Part shown: positions 33,216-44,782 of the stretch, piece by piece
How the letters are laid out: each line of letters begins with the position of its first letter
Position numbering within the stretch: position 1 is the first letter of the stretch
Assembly: GCA_930367215.1 (NCBI GenBank)
Contig: OV884057.1
Span: forward strand, 247,716,830-247,780,829
DNA length: 64,000 bases
From: Pollenia angustigena
Taxonomy: Eukaryota; Arthropoda; Insecta; Diptera; Polleniidae
Reading direction: 5' to 3'
Made by a program: the position numbers and the translations under genes
The notes under the pieces: generated by a model
Told to the model about the DNA's origin: nothing
The model's database searches: none
Seen by the model: only the letters and a program-made list of their open reading frames with translations

Positions 33216-34427
33216 GTACTCAACCGAGTACAGCGGCGGGATATAGGTGAAACATTTTAGAACAATAGTTTTCATTACATAACGTTATTAAACATTTTTT
33301 GCATCGCCAACGAATTCTTGCAGGACATAAAACACATCCTAATTGCTGATGAAAGATGCCTTCAACTAAACCTTGTAATAGAACGTTGTAATAAAAATTT
33401 ATCCATGATATCAATTTGCCTTTTTTCATGCAAGCGACTCGTTCATTAATAGGAAGAAATTGTTTTACGAGATGTAGATTCAGTTTGATGTCTGAATATC
33501 TTTGCCTAGGCATTGATTTTGATACTGTTTCTATTCTAACATTATCGTAAGACCAACGTAAACATCCTTTGGGTCACTGATATACACAATATCAATATGC
33601 CTTTGGATAACTGATATACACACAATATCAATAAGCCTGGCGTCACATGGGAAGTTATGTCAATTGTTTTGATAAGCATATACAGTATTACTGATAAAAA
33701 AAAAAATAATCAGTTCTTTGTAAAATATCTTCTTTAATATACGCAAATAATAGGTTCATATTACTAAAAAACTTATTGATATCTTCGTGTTTGAGCTAGT
33801 CGTAGAAGAGGAACTTTGTAACCACTTGTGCTAAGTTGTAGTTCACTACAACTACTTTTTGGCAATGGATAATCCTCGCTGCCGTTCAATGTTACCTGGA
33901 TTGTCCGTAACCATGTTCACCATGGCATCTTCTTCTTCAACTGATAACATAAAACAAAAATCATACAAAGAATCGCTTTCAATACATAATAAAAGCGTTA
34001 AAACGTTTAGAACTCATCGAATATTTAAGTATAATTTAATTTTTGTGCAATTTTTACAACTACAGTATGCCACAATTTGATTAAGTATTCCGCCGCTGTA
34101 CTCAGTTGAGTACAGTTGTATTTTTATTACGATAACTTTGTAAAAATATACGGCAGACCAATTATTTTTCATTTATTTTATTTATACGAATGCTCACTTT
34201 TAAAAAAATAAATAAAAAAGAAACATGCCATACAAATATGGATAAAAAAAAATAGAAATATCTGTCGTTATCTCAACGCATTAATTTTTATATAAATTAA
34301 GGTCAATTTTGTGGAACTTAATTTTTACATATAGTAATTTTTTAATTTTTTTTTAATAAGAAGCACGTTTCTTTTTAGATAAAAGCGTAAAAAAATCCTA
34401 AAACGACGCTGCTGTACTCGTTTGAGT
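33216..34427 (-). mobile_element. piggyBac-like remnant with GTACTCAACCGAGTAC ends
   Basis: gtgtactcaaccgagtacag then cggcggg at 33216; inverted versions at 34088-34118 (ccgccgctgtactcagttga) and 34405-34427 (gctgctgtactcgtttgagt). Each end is itself a palindrome. One complete element may run to 34118, with a duplicated end at 34427. No TTAA can be matched on both sides, so the boundaries are not proven. It contains a Cys-rich transposase tail. Confidence 0.5.
33220..33513 (-). pseudogene. Possible piggyBac-type transposase C-terminal fragment
   Basis: A 97-codon minus frame ends in a Cys-rich domain, GCVLCPARIRWRCKKCLITL followed by CNENYCSKMFH. The C-x2-C ... C-x2-C ... LC-x4-C ... FH order is that of the C-terminal zinc-binding domain of piggyBac transposases. 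The stop lies inside the terminal repeat, as expected for a gene running to the element end. Upstream on the same strand, near 33935-33840, EEEDAMVNMVTDNPGNIERQ may be the N-terminal part, leaving the catalytic domain deleted. Alternative: an unrelated Cys-rich frame. Confidence 0.5.
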
Positions 34428-36000
34428 ACACCAATCAAATAAACCAATCAAATAAAAAACGAACAAAAATTTCGTATTATAAGAAATACTACAAAACGCT
34501 AAAATAAAAAATATTTAAATAGAAACATCTTTCATAATATTTAAAAATCTGTGTACAAAAATCGTTTAACAAATTAGAAAAAAGCGTACGACACTGAGAA
34601 TGAAAACACTCAAAATCCGCTGAAGAGAGACATTTAAGAAAGGGGGTATTTGCCTTATAGAATTAGAGGTATTTTAATAATTGTATAAATCAATCTTATT
34701 ATGTGAAAAGTACCAGTTTGCCTCACAAAATTTTAACGCCCATCCATCAAACATCCTAAGGAATTTCAAAAGTAAATTTTTAAGTTTCCTTCGGTAGGCC
34801 CACAAAAATTATATTTGTATAAATATTTACTTATTTCGGACCTGACGGCACAGGTTGTGAAATGAAAGAATGACTTTTACTTCCTTTCATTTCTTCAATT
34901 TCTTAGTCATTTCTCAAGTTAAACACTGAGTCAATTACAATTAGGATTTTTGACACCTTTTTTTTTTTGCTTAATATTTCATGTAGAAGTATTAAAGTAT
35001 AATAATGATAAAAAAATGTTGTTAAACTGTTATAAATTTTATTTTTTATTATTTACTTAAATTTTATTGGTATTTCCTGGAATTTGTAGGAACAAAGTAA
35101 AGAACAAAAAAAATTTTTTTTTTTAACAAATTTCAGATTTTTCGTCATCGTTTTTAACGATTTTTTTTTTTTTTTGTTCGGAATGTATTTTACATTTATG
35201 GTTTATTTGCTTCTTGCAATCTTATCATTTAATTTCCACTCACCCACCATTCACTCGCTCATTCATTAACTTAAACATATTTTTAACGACAATAACCAAA
35301 TCAACGGCCACCAAAGACACTTAAAATATGTCGGGAAAATGTATCGAACAAATATAAGTTGACGTCTTAAGTCAGTTTTTTTTCATTTTTTGTGGCCATA
35401 AAATCACTGCCAACAAATATCATTCATGTAAAATACCTTTTTATTTAATTATTTGTTGTTTATTGTTCTTGTTTTTTTTTTTAATTTTTCCAATTTTTTT
35501 TTTTCTTGAGTTTTGTTGTAATATTTACCCACTTATGCCATTGTCCCACGCCAATAAAGTCATAAAAATTACTTATTATTGTTGATGTTCTAGCTCTTGC
35601 TCTAGCTCTGGTTGTTGTTGTTTTTTGCTGTTGGTCTACAAACATTTCACAAAAGTGCAGATAGAACCTTTAAGTACTCCCCAATCTTAACAAATATTAT
35701 TTAAAAATAAATCAAAATAATTTACAATAAATTTTAAAGAGTATGTAGATACCGACCAAATGCACAGTGGGGGCATTTCGAAAAAAGGTAAACAAACTTG
35801 GAAGATTCTAACTCTGTCTGTACACATGCAAGCAATTACTTGCAAGTAGAGTATTCGTATTTACATCGAAAATGTGAAAGAAAAAGTCGAATTTCATACA
35901 AGTTTCCTGAATTTTTACACATTCAAGTGGAAGTTCTCGATAAATCAGAGTTACCAAGTGCAAAAAAGAGCTTCATTTCTAAATAAACAATTAGTATTAA
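34428..36000. other. AT-rich DNA, no recognised feature
   Basis: Long poly-T and poly-A tracts (35160, 35470, 35490), a GCTCT/GTTGTT patch at 35590-35630. No gene or repeat structure supported. Confidence 0.4.
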
Positions 36001-36003
36001 TAA

Positions 36004-36511
36004 CACAGTACAACACATGATTTGCCAACTCTCTGTGAACTGTATGTGAAATTAGACCCAAAAAGAAGAATTTCTGCATCATTCGTTTTGTCTTCTACCT
36101 GCGATTTGAAGTTAGTATCGATTTGAAGTTAGTACTATCGTATAGGGGAATTTATCACGTTTTAGGCCCTGTTGTTTGACATAGCTCGACAACCACTAGC
36201 CCAATTTAGTTGAAATAAATTTTAAAAAATTAAGAATTAAAATTCCCTTAATCTGTTCATATATTGTTTTCCTATACAAGTAACACTTTCGAAGTTAAAA
36301 ATGAATGTATGAAGGGAAAAAATTATTTTTTGCCTAAAAATTTTTTTTTTTTTTTTTTTAAAATACATAAAAAATCCAAAATGGAAAAAAGTTTCAAGTA
36401 TAGTTATTTTTTCGCAAAGTCACATAACCTATGAGCAAAATGAGACAAAGATCATAAAAATCGATGCACGCGTTTGTCATTTATTCACAATTAAGTAAAT
36501 GTATGAATTTA
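36004..36511 (+). repeat. Left terminal inverted repeat
   Basis: Includes a duplicated phrase gatttgaagttagta (about 36111 and 36131), a T tract at 36341-36359 and, near the inner edge, caaagatcataaaaatcgat. Matches the right arm closely throughout. Confidence 0.85.
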
Positions 36512-36991
36512 AAAAATTTGCTCGAGATATGCACAACATTATTTGGAGAAAACATTGACACCTTTTTCATGATTCTGAGAATTAAAAAAAAAGGAATAAA
36601 CAAAAGGTTATTTGATTTTTATGATTGCGGTAATAAATGTACGTGGACAATTAAACGGAAAGTGGACCTTTTTATTATTTGGGTTTTTCCGGTGGCTACC
36701 TATATGATTTTTTTACAGAAATTGCACCCACATTTAAGGGTGGTCATTATTTGGAAAGTTTTGCACAGTTTGAAACGTACAAGTGATAAATCAGGTATAT
36801 AGCCAGCCGCCCTTAAAATATGCGCCCATTTATAAGTACCTGGCAGTAAAATATTCAAAAATACGTAGTATTTATAGGTGTGCATTGATCGATTTTTGGC
36901 ATTCAGCCAGTGCCGACGAACGCGAACAGTAAAAGTGATTTTTCTCCAGTTTTTTAAAAGTGAATAACAACAAAACATAAAATATATCAAT

Positions 36992-38960
36992 ATGGAAAAC
37001 AACAAGTGCCCATATTTGGATGAATATTGTTACGTTTGTGGTCATATCGTCCGAAAAATACAGAAAAAAGATCGAAAAAATTTGTTTACTGAGCAATTCA
37101 AAACCGCGTATTGTAATTATTTCGATGAAGCAGATTTAAGTGGTGCAAATTTTACGCCGAACACAGTGTGCAACAGTTGTTATACTACCCTTCTAAAATG
37201 GATTCACGGAAAAAGTAGAAAGTTATCTTTTATGAAGCCAGTAATTTGGGTGGAAGACACAACTGGACATGATGAATCCAGGTGCTATGCATGCATAAAT
37301 TTTCGTCCTGGATTAAACAGACAACAATTGAAAACAAAAGTATACACTGCTGCATTTACTGCCACACTTCCAGTGCAACGCCCTGCTGATACCGATGCAC
37401 CTAAACCTCCGAGTGCGGATACTGTGTCCCTGCTAGCCGAAACCGTTTTCACCAATCCGACCGATTTGGATGATGCTGATTGGATACCCGATATTGAAAA
37501 TAGTGCACCACAACCGCTACCACAAATCGAAATGGATTACATTGTGGCCAAGCTGGGACTATCACAACACGACTCCGAATGGCTGACATCATTTTTGAAG
37601 AGAAGAAAACTCACACAGCAAAATGTCAGCGCAACATCATACCGACAACGCCAAGCTGATTTTCAGAAATTTTATTCCGTTGACGAAGCAAATACGTTCA
37701 CGTACTGCCATGATATTCCAGGTTTAGTGAAAAAATTGGGAATGGATTATATCGCTGGCGACTGGCGTTTATTCATCGATGGTTCAGTTACTAGTTTGAA
37801 GGCTGTGCTGCTGCACAAAAAAAATAAAAAACCATGCATTCCATTGGGATTCAGCACAACTATGAAGGAAACGTATGAAGCATTGGGCGAAATTTTGAAG
37901 AAAATCAAATACGATGAACACAAATGGAACATTTGTTGCGATCTGAAGGTGGTCAACATACTACAAGGGATTATAGAAAAGGGCGGATATCCAAAATACT
38001 TCTGCTTCCTTTGTAATTGGGATTCACGATACAAAGGAAATCAATATCAATGTAAAGATTGGAAAGGAAGAACTCCCGAGCTCAACAAACAATTAAAATT
38101 ACGCAATGAACCTATGATAAAGGACCTGGATGATATTTTGTTGCCACCGCTCCACATGAAACTGGGAATAGCTGGGAAATTCGTTGAAGTGGTGGTCAAA
38201 AAAGTTAACGGCGCCTTTGACTGTTTGAAATCCATCTTTCCGAAACTCAGTGATGAGAAAATTAAAAACGGTACATATCGTACTCTGTATTTCAATATTG
38301 TCATATCTAAATTTGTTAATTTCTATACATTCGCATTACCAATAATTTTTTCGTTTTTCTTATGTATTTAAAACAGGTATTCTCAATGGACCTGATATTC
38401 GGAAATTGATCAAAAGTGATTCTTTCACACATTTGCTTTCAGAGCATCACGACCACCAACATGCATGGAACGCATTGAAAGAAGAAATAGAAGGCGTTCT
38501 AGGAAAGAACCGTGTCCAGCGAGAAGAGATACAGCAACGAGTGGACAGGTTGCTGTTTTATTTCGAAAAAATCGGTGCATCCATGACGCTGAAATTGCAT
38601 TTCTTGCACCACCACCTCGATACTTTTTTGGCACAATCACCTCAGGAATCAGACGAACAAGGAGAGAGGTTCCACCAGGTGACCATGCCATTTGAAAAGC
38701 GGTTCAAAAGCAAAAAATTGGATGCATTGCTTGCGGAGGTTTGTTGGTGGAGTTCCACAATTATGCAGTTTGAAGAAAGCACCGAAGATGAAGACATTGA
38801 AATTGGTGGACACAGTGAAAGAAACACGCCCTTGAATAGTATGTGTTTCTCGGATGACGATACAGACTCAGACCATGAATATGAACAACCTACGAAGAAA
38901 ACAAGATCATCAGAACCACAAGCGACAACTTCTACAAGGATGGATATTGCCAATAATTGA
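36992..38960 (+). CDS. Candidate transposase, 620 residues, two exons
   Basis: Exon 1 36992-38270, intron 38271-38376 (gtacat...aaacag, 106 nt), exon 2 38377-38960; the split codon restores ...KIKNG-ILNGPDIRKL. N-terminus: Cys pairs (CYVC at 13-16, VCNSC near 69-72) resembling a zinc-binding DNA-recognition domain, then a further CYAC. Central part: RLFIDGS with Asp263, then NICCDLKVV with Asp317, then FCFLCNWDSR and LPPLHMKLG. C-terminal: DEQGERFHQ with Glu523, then FEKRF and an acidic tail. I recall the FIDSS / DLK / CxLCxWDSR / GERFHQ set from uncharacterised, transposon-borne proteins common in invertebrate genomes. D263-D317-E523 as a DDE triad is my inference. The start is chosen as the first ATG ahead of the Cys motifs. 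No defect is visible. Confidence 0.8.
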
Positions 38961-39042
38961 AAAAATGTTCTAAATTTTGTTTTTATGCATATTATAATTG
39001 CGTATTAATTGCATATTATTTTATTTTCATTAAGTTTTTATA

Positions 39043-39048
39043 AATAAA
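39043..39048 (+). terminator. Poly(A) signal of the candidate transposase gene
   Basis: AATAAA 83 nt after the stop codon, followed by a T-rich stretch; inside the element, before the right TIR. Confidence 0.6.
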
Positions 39049-39127
39049 GTTTTTTTTTTGCATGATAATTTTTTAATTTATATTTTTATTTTTATTTTAA
39101 GGGTGGTGGCTATAACTGATTTTTGAA

Positions 39128-39645
39128 ATTCATACCTTTACTCAATTGCGAATAAAAGCGAAACGCGTGCATCGATTTTTATGATCTTTGTCTCATTTTG
39201 CTCATAGGTTATGTGACTTTGCGAAAAAATAACTAGACTTGAAACTTTTTTCCATTTTGGATTTTTTATGTATTTTTAAAAAAAAAAATTTAAATTTTTA
39301 GGCAAAAAATAATTTTTTCCCTTCATACATTCATTTTTAACTTCGAAAGTGTTACTTGTATAGGAAAACAATATATGAACAGATTAAGGGAATTGTAATT
39401 CTTAATTTTTTAAAATTTATTTCAACTAAATTGGGCTAGTGGTTGTCGAGCTATGTCAAACAACAGGGCCTAAAATGTGATAAATTCCCCTATACGATAG
39501 TACTAACTTCAAATCGATACTAACTTCAAATCGCAGGTAAGAAGACAAAACGAATGATGCAGAAATTCTTCTTTTTGGGTCTAATTTCACATACAGTTCA
39601 CAGAATTGAGTTGGCAATCAATTAACTGAAAAATGTTGTACTGTG
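39128..39645 (-). repeat. Right terminal inverted repeat
   Basis: Inverted counterpart of the left arm. It carries about ten extra bases next to the outer tip (between gttgtac and gccaactc) and an altered T/A tract at 39278-39300. Confidence 0.85.
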
Positions 39646-39649
39646 TAAT

Positions 39650-40466
39650 TATTATTAATTTTTCTAATGATGATGATGTTTTAAATAATTTGTTACTTTA
39701 TGTTTATTAGCAAAAAAACAATTTTTTAAAGTTAAAACTATAATTATTGTTTCGCAATCAGGTAAATTTGATAACACTGTTTATTTGACATTGACTTGCT
39801 GCAAGTGTCAAAAAAACACACTTTTCAGAAACGTATTGCAAATTGAGCTGCAAGTTATCTGCAAGTAAGAAAAATGTGATGGTGTTAGTGAAAAAGTGGG
39901 AGTGGAGAGTACCCAACAGACCAAAACTGAGCAAAATGTATAAGAGTTGTAGAATAAGCTTATCATAAGCGATTTGCTGCAACCTGACAACCAATATGAT
40001 TGCAAATGACTTATTCTCGCAATAGTTATGTAAGTGTTTTTGAGAATGATGTCCCGTTATTTAAATTTAGTTTTATTAGTTCCAGTATTTGTGTTTTGTT
40101 CAAAGAGTGAAGTGTTTTAAAGAGTTTTTAACAGTGCACAATTAAAAAAAAGTAATTTAATGTTATACAAGTTAAAAACTTTTTGTAAATATGCCATATA
40201 AATAAAAGCAGAATTTAAAGAAGAAATTTAAAGAATTTATTCTAATTATAGATTAGAAAAGTATTTTCTGTAAGCTTATTCTAAGATTAGACTTCTAAGC
40301 TAACATCATATTATACACAAGTAATATTATGGCATTATTAATAAGCATTTTATAATAGTAATCACAACACTTTTCTAAGCTTCAGGCTAATGTTAGTAAG
40401 CTTGCTACAAGCTCTTTCAATATCGTTTTGGTTTGTTGGGTATTGAGTTTTTTAAACTTGCATTTG
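39650..40466. other. No recognised feature
   Basis: AT-rich sequence with many taagctt-type words between 40250 and 40410; no supported structure. Confidence 0.4.
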
Positions 40467-40468
40467 TA

Positions 40469-41467
40469 CACAGAAAAAATTATTTTTCCAATTCAAACAA
40501 AAAATTTGTAGAATCAAACAATGTTTTGTCTAAAATCGATCCTATAAACAAATTCGCATCTTCAAACAATTTATTTGCATTTTGTTTATTGAAAAAACAC
40601 CGATTTTTTTCAAACAAAAAGTTTACTGAAATTCATATAAATTTCAAACAAATAATTTTGCGGAATCAAACAAAAAAGTTTTTGCACAAGCAATTACGCG
40701 ACGCGCACACCAGCAAGCACTGTTGGAGAAGATGAAGCAGAGCAGAGCTGGCTTTGAGACACATTGTTTTGTTGGGTTAACTTTTGAGCGAAGTCTTATT
40801 TATACACACAAAGTTTTTCTTCACCACTCACTGTTGCTGTATCCTTTCCTTTGCTACAGAAGAAGAGATATAACCAAAAACGGCTGCAGACCGCCTCGAT
40901 ATGTTTTTCGTCATCATTCTATTTTTGTATTTCATGTATTTAACCAAACAATTTGAAAAAATTGAATACGGGATTTTGTTTTTTTTTACCAACTTTGAAA
41001 CCAACCAAAAATTTATTTTGTTTCTTATAATGTTGTTGTTGTTTCTGTTGCTTAAAAAGAGTGAAACCTTTTTTTACCCGCTGTTGTTTTTTTACTGCAA
41101 TCCTCGTCACGCTTTTTTTTATCATCTTTCTTATTGTTGTACTTTTTTAAAGTGTCCAAAAATAGACTGTACGTGTTTTTTGTTGTAGTTCTTATATTTC
41201 ACATAAAGAAGTGTTGCTTACAATAAAGTAAAAAAAATGCTAAAAAAAAACGACAAATTAAGGAGCGTTAAAAATTGCATTCAAAATTATGAAAACTTGA
41301 AACCAATAACGCGGATATTATATTTTTGAATAGTTGTCAACAGTTTTGTTGGTTAAATAAAAATCAAACAAAAATATTAATTGAATCAGTAAAAAAATTT
41401 GAAGAAATTAAAAAAATTTTCAAACAAGCGTTTGTTTGAAAATAATTGGGCAATAATTTTTTCTGTG
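40469..41467. mobile_element. CACAG-type MITE, 999 bp, TA-flanked
   Basis: Perfect 16-bp TIRs CACAGAAAAAATTATT with TA on each side (40467-40468, 41468-41469). At least seven caaacaaa iterations near the left end and inverted or direct ones near the right (caaacaagcgtttgtttg) look like subterminal binding sites. Frames inside are low complexity. TA duplication suggests Tc1/mariner mobilisation. Confidence 0.8.
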
Positions 41468-41469
41468 TA

Positions 41470-42015
41470 TGTGAAAAGAGCAGATAAGGGTAGGCATGAT
41501 GTCGACTATCGCTCGCTTGCATTTGCATTGAAAAACTGCTGATTTGCGCAGATAATTTGTGGCTCAAAGAAGTTTCAGTGGTGGAAGACTCCACAGTGAA
41601 GATAATATGTTCAGCACAACAAGTCGATCGACTATGCATGCGAGCGACAACGTATAAGTTTTAATAAACATTTTCGCACCACTATGAAATTTTATGTGAC
41701 CACAAATGTCAAAATCAGTCACGTGTGTTGTGGCTGTCGAAAGAGGCATTTTGTTGCAATATTAAACGAAATTATTTCTTAAAGGCCGTTTTACACTATC
41801 ATACAAGTCTTTAGTATTTTGACGAAAATACTCTTCTGATATAATTATCGTTTGAAAATTTTCAAAAAACAGGAACAACGTAACAATACAGGGTTGTATT
41901 TTCTTTAAAATACGTAAGACTTATTTAATAGTGAAAAGTACCCTTTAATATTTCTTAAAACACCAACACTAAATAGTTTTTAATTATAATTCTTAATTTA
42001 AAACAACGCCAATAA
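41470..42015. other. No recognised feature
   Basis: Contains short inverted words gtcgactatcgctcgcttgc (41501) and gcatgcgagcgacaa (41636) that may be a small inverted repeat of ~150 bp; not pursued further. Confidence 0.35.
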
Positions 42016-42653
42016 CACAATGATACAAAATTCGGGTCATCGCCGCCAGCCTAAATACTTGCAACGCGAAATTAAACTTTGGCATAAGTAAAAAAAAAAT
42101 ATACTAAATGTACTTTTGAGCTAAAACACTATTTCAGATGTCTTCAGTAGAATTATATGGCGACTCTTTTATAAGAATAAGTATATTAAATCTCTAACAC
42201 TTATTCTTAAAGGTCATTTTTGTCTTTTTTTTTAACTTCCACACAAAAGTATACATACATGCATTGCACGAACTTTTCATCTTAAAAGACCCCTAGTAAA
42301 ATTTGATGCAAAAATTATTCGTGGAACATTTTAACCCTCTCAAGTTCCGTTTTAGTATACTTTTGTGGGGAAGTTCAAAAAAAGTTAAAAAATTTAACTC
42401 TCGAAATGAGTGTTAGAGGGTTAATTTATTCTAAGCAAAGAATCGCCATTCAATTCTACTGAAGACATCTCAGAAGTGCATTTAATATATTTTTTTGACT
42501 TATACCAAACGCCTTTTCAAAAAATGCAAAAAATTTAGGGGCCCATATTTCGGGAACCTGAGCTTACTTTTCAAACCGCTTTGGAAGATTTGCTCTACCT
42601 AGTTTCACTTCGCGTTGCAAGTATTAAGGCTGTTTTTTTTTGTTGCATAATGT
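42016..42653. mobile_element. Foldback element, TTGCAACGCGAA family, copy 1
   Basis: Left end atacaaaattcgggtcatcg, then ccgccagcctaaatacttgc, aacgcgaaat. The right end is the inverted equivalent (cttcgcgttgcaagtattaa, ggct). The arms continue inward for about 250-300 bp (cagatgtcttcagtagaatt against aattctactgaagacatctc), so the whole element is a diverged palindrome. Non-coding. Confidence 0.7.
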
Positions 42654-42782
42654 AATAAATTTTTTTTTTATATTTTTTTCACAAAAATCTATTGCTGACA
42701 ACAGATGTTTTTCGTTTACTACTTTGTTGTTATTTGTAGCAAGTCAAGCAGCACAGAGCTGTATTTTTATGGCTAAATCTAT

Positions 42783-43654
42783 AGGTCTGTCTGCGTACAC
42801 ATATTTTGCGAAAAATGTTGCAAAATCTTGCAAAATGTTGTCTGCGCACTCCAAATCTCTTACAGCGAGAGAGCCAAAAAGAGAATTTTTGACAGTTGGA
42901 AGTTAGAGAACTTGCAAAATGTTACTGGAGAAATTTCCGCTTGCAAGATTTTGCAAATAGTTTGAACAGCTGTTTGAATGAAATAGTTTTTGTGAAATGA
43001 AAATAAAAATTGAAATTTAACAATGGCAGAGGTGAGTAGTTAGAATTGTGTTGATTTTTAACGTTTATAATAAATTATAATAAACAAAACATTTTACTTC
43101 ATGCTAGAAACGTCCAAATATACAGTGCGACCGTGGCGCAAGTGGAGTGGAGATGGCAGAACCGATAGAACCAGCAGAACTTTGTGGGACAAACTTTGCA
43201 ATTGAAGAGGCGAGTATTTGGAATTGTGTTCCTGGCGAGCACTTCACATCCAAATTATTTTTCCCCGTTGTCAAGCTGTTGGAGGGCACTGTAATGGGCA
43301 TTTCATTCTTTTTTCCATTGTAAGCCGGCACTATGTTGGGCAATGTAAGCATAAAAAGTTTTATAAAAAACCCGACAAATAAAACTAAAAACTAAGAAGA
43401 AATTGAATTTACCGAATTAATAACAGTGTAATAAACAAGTTTTTTATTTTACAAATTTGCTTACAATGTGCTAAAATTCTTTTGCTTTGTTATTTCAATT
43501 GTTTACACACCGATCAGCCGTTTTCTTGCAAAATTTCACTGGATATTGTCTGCGTACTTTTTGAGATTTTTTCAGCCGATAGAGTAATATTGGTCTTACT
43601 CTCCCAAAAAAATTTACTGAGTATTTGCTACTGGAAAAGTACCCAGACAGAACT
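42783..43654. mobile_element. TIR element with 3-bp TSD TAT (Harbinger-like MITE)
   Basis: Ends AGGTCTGTCTGCGTAC and, inverted, AGTTCTGTCTGGGTAC. TAT is duplicated at 42780-42782 and 43655-43657. Subterminal gcaaaatnttgcaaaat repeats lie at 42810-42845 and 42910-42960. 872 bp. PIF/Harbinger assignment rests on the 3-bp duplication and the terminal form only. Confidence 0.65.
43023..43323 (+). CDS. Weak two-exon 74-codon ORF inside the MITE
   Basis: ATG GCA GAG is followed at once by a strong donor (gtgagt, 43032), a 76-nt intron and an acceptor (gctag, 43107), then an open exon 43108-43323 (KRPNIQCDRGASGVEMAEPI ... FFFPL). The acceptor and the frame agree. However, the exon contains a second version of the first splice region (agaggcgagtatttggaatt against agaggtgagtagttagaatt), so the ORF may simply be a decayed duplication. 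No domain recognised. It may be a remnant of the second, DNA-binding gene that PIF/Harbinger elements carry. Confidence 0.25.
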
Positions 43655-43657
43655 TAT

Positions 43658-44780
43658 ATCTTAATCTACATTTTTTATTTCAAACCCGCGTTTAATTTTT
43701 GGAAAAGTTGATGTGGCAATACAGTCATTTAACAATGAATAAATGGATTACGTTAGTGCCTATTTACATTATACTTATATATTTCTGTCGCTGCGACTTT
43801 TGTTAGTTCTTCTTTTAAATTGCGTGTTCATTGTGCAATTTTTATCGCATCAACTTAAGAACATTTTTCGTCAATTGAGAGAACAATGAGATAAACGAAT
43901 CGGAAACTATACTCGCTTTTGTACCCTTTTTCCTCTCTTCCCTCTCACCCATTAAGTAAGAATTGCGGTGACAAAAACCGTGCAATATAAACGATCAATT
44001 AAAAACGTAAAACCTGAAGACCGACAAGTCGATAGTTAATGGGGAGCTTATGAAAATAAAATGTGTGACTGATTGTCACTCGCTTAGTTTGTCGATTACT
44101 ATTCTGGGCCAAGCTGTATGTGTATCAGAGAATGGCTTTGTACATTTGAAAAAAAATCGCATTTAATACATGACAACAAATACACTCGTTTACGGGTCAT
44201 ACAGTCAAACTCGCGCAACCGCAAATATTCGCTGCTGGTTTGCAGTCATTCAAATAACGCACATCGTGCTTTGTTATTTATACAATCGTTGCCTTCGTTT
44301 TTTTTATAAAGATTCTAAGTGTTCTGAGCGCAAATGATTGTTTGGTAAAGAAACAAAAAATACAAACGAAAGAGCCAGAAATGAAACAATCATTACTCAT
44401 GTATTTATGCAGCATTAACTATGTAGTACAAGAAAAAAAAAATTTAAATGAAACTAAACACACATACTTATGTAGGTACACACAATTTCCATAGAAACAA
44501 AAAGTACAGTAGTAGTAGTAGTAGGTACAATGTATTTTTGTTATTGTTGTTTTTATTGTTGTTAATTTTGAAAAAGCGTCTCATCGTTGTTTATTGTTGT
44601 TGTTGTTAATGTAAACAAAAGTATAGAGAATGTGCTATTTTGAATTTACTCAGTTGTGTTATATTGCGTGAGCAACAAAAATGCAAATAAAGCACTTTCA
44701 ATAAAAAACGAATAAATGAAAATATCAAATGTGTACGAAAGGAAAAAAAAAATTACCAACGTTGAACTTTGTTTTGCATG
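43658..44780. other. No recognised feature
   Basis: AT-rich with AGT triplet run at 44508-44525 and GTT-rich patches (44540-44610). No gene. Confidence 0.4.
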
Positions 44781-44782
44781 TA

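Larger units (their letters stand above)
36004..39645 (+). mobile_element. Apparently complete DNA transposon with ~0.5-kb TIRs, TSD TAA
   Basis: Ends CACAGTACAACA on both sides, with TAA directly outside (36001-36003 and 39646-39648). The inverted repeats run about 508 bp (36004-36511) and 518 bp (39128-39645) and differ by only a handful of substitutions and short indels over most of their length. Between them is a single two-exon gene with no stop or frameshift, plus a poly(A) signal. Total 3642 bp. Long, near-identical TIRs with an intact gene indicate a recent insertion. I cannot assign a superfamily: the 3-bp duplication would allow PIF/Harbinger, Academ or Zator, but the protein is not a Harbinger transposase. 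Confidence 0.85.

Noticed and set aside
36464..36802. 112-codon ORF ahead of the candidate transposase
   Set aside because: Starts inside the terminal inverted repeat, low-complexity composition, no motif; more likely 5' non-coding sequence of the element.
38425..38953. Antisense ORFs over exon 2 of the candidate transposase
   Set aside because: Shadows of the real coding frame.
36004..39645. Long terminal repeat retrotransposon
   Set aside because: The long end repeats are inverted, not direct, and the gene is not a gag-pol polyprotein.
43104..43352. 82-codon minus-strand ORF
   Set aside because: Antisense to a better-supported (though still weak) spliced frame and without motif.
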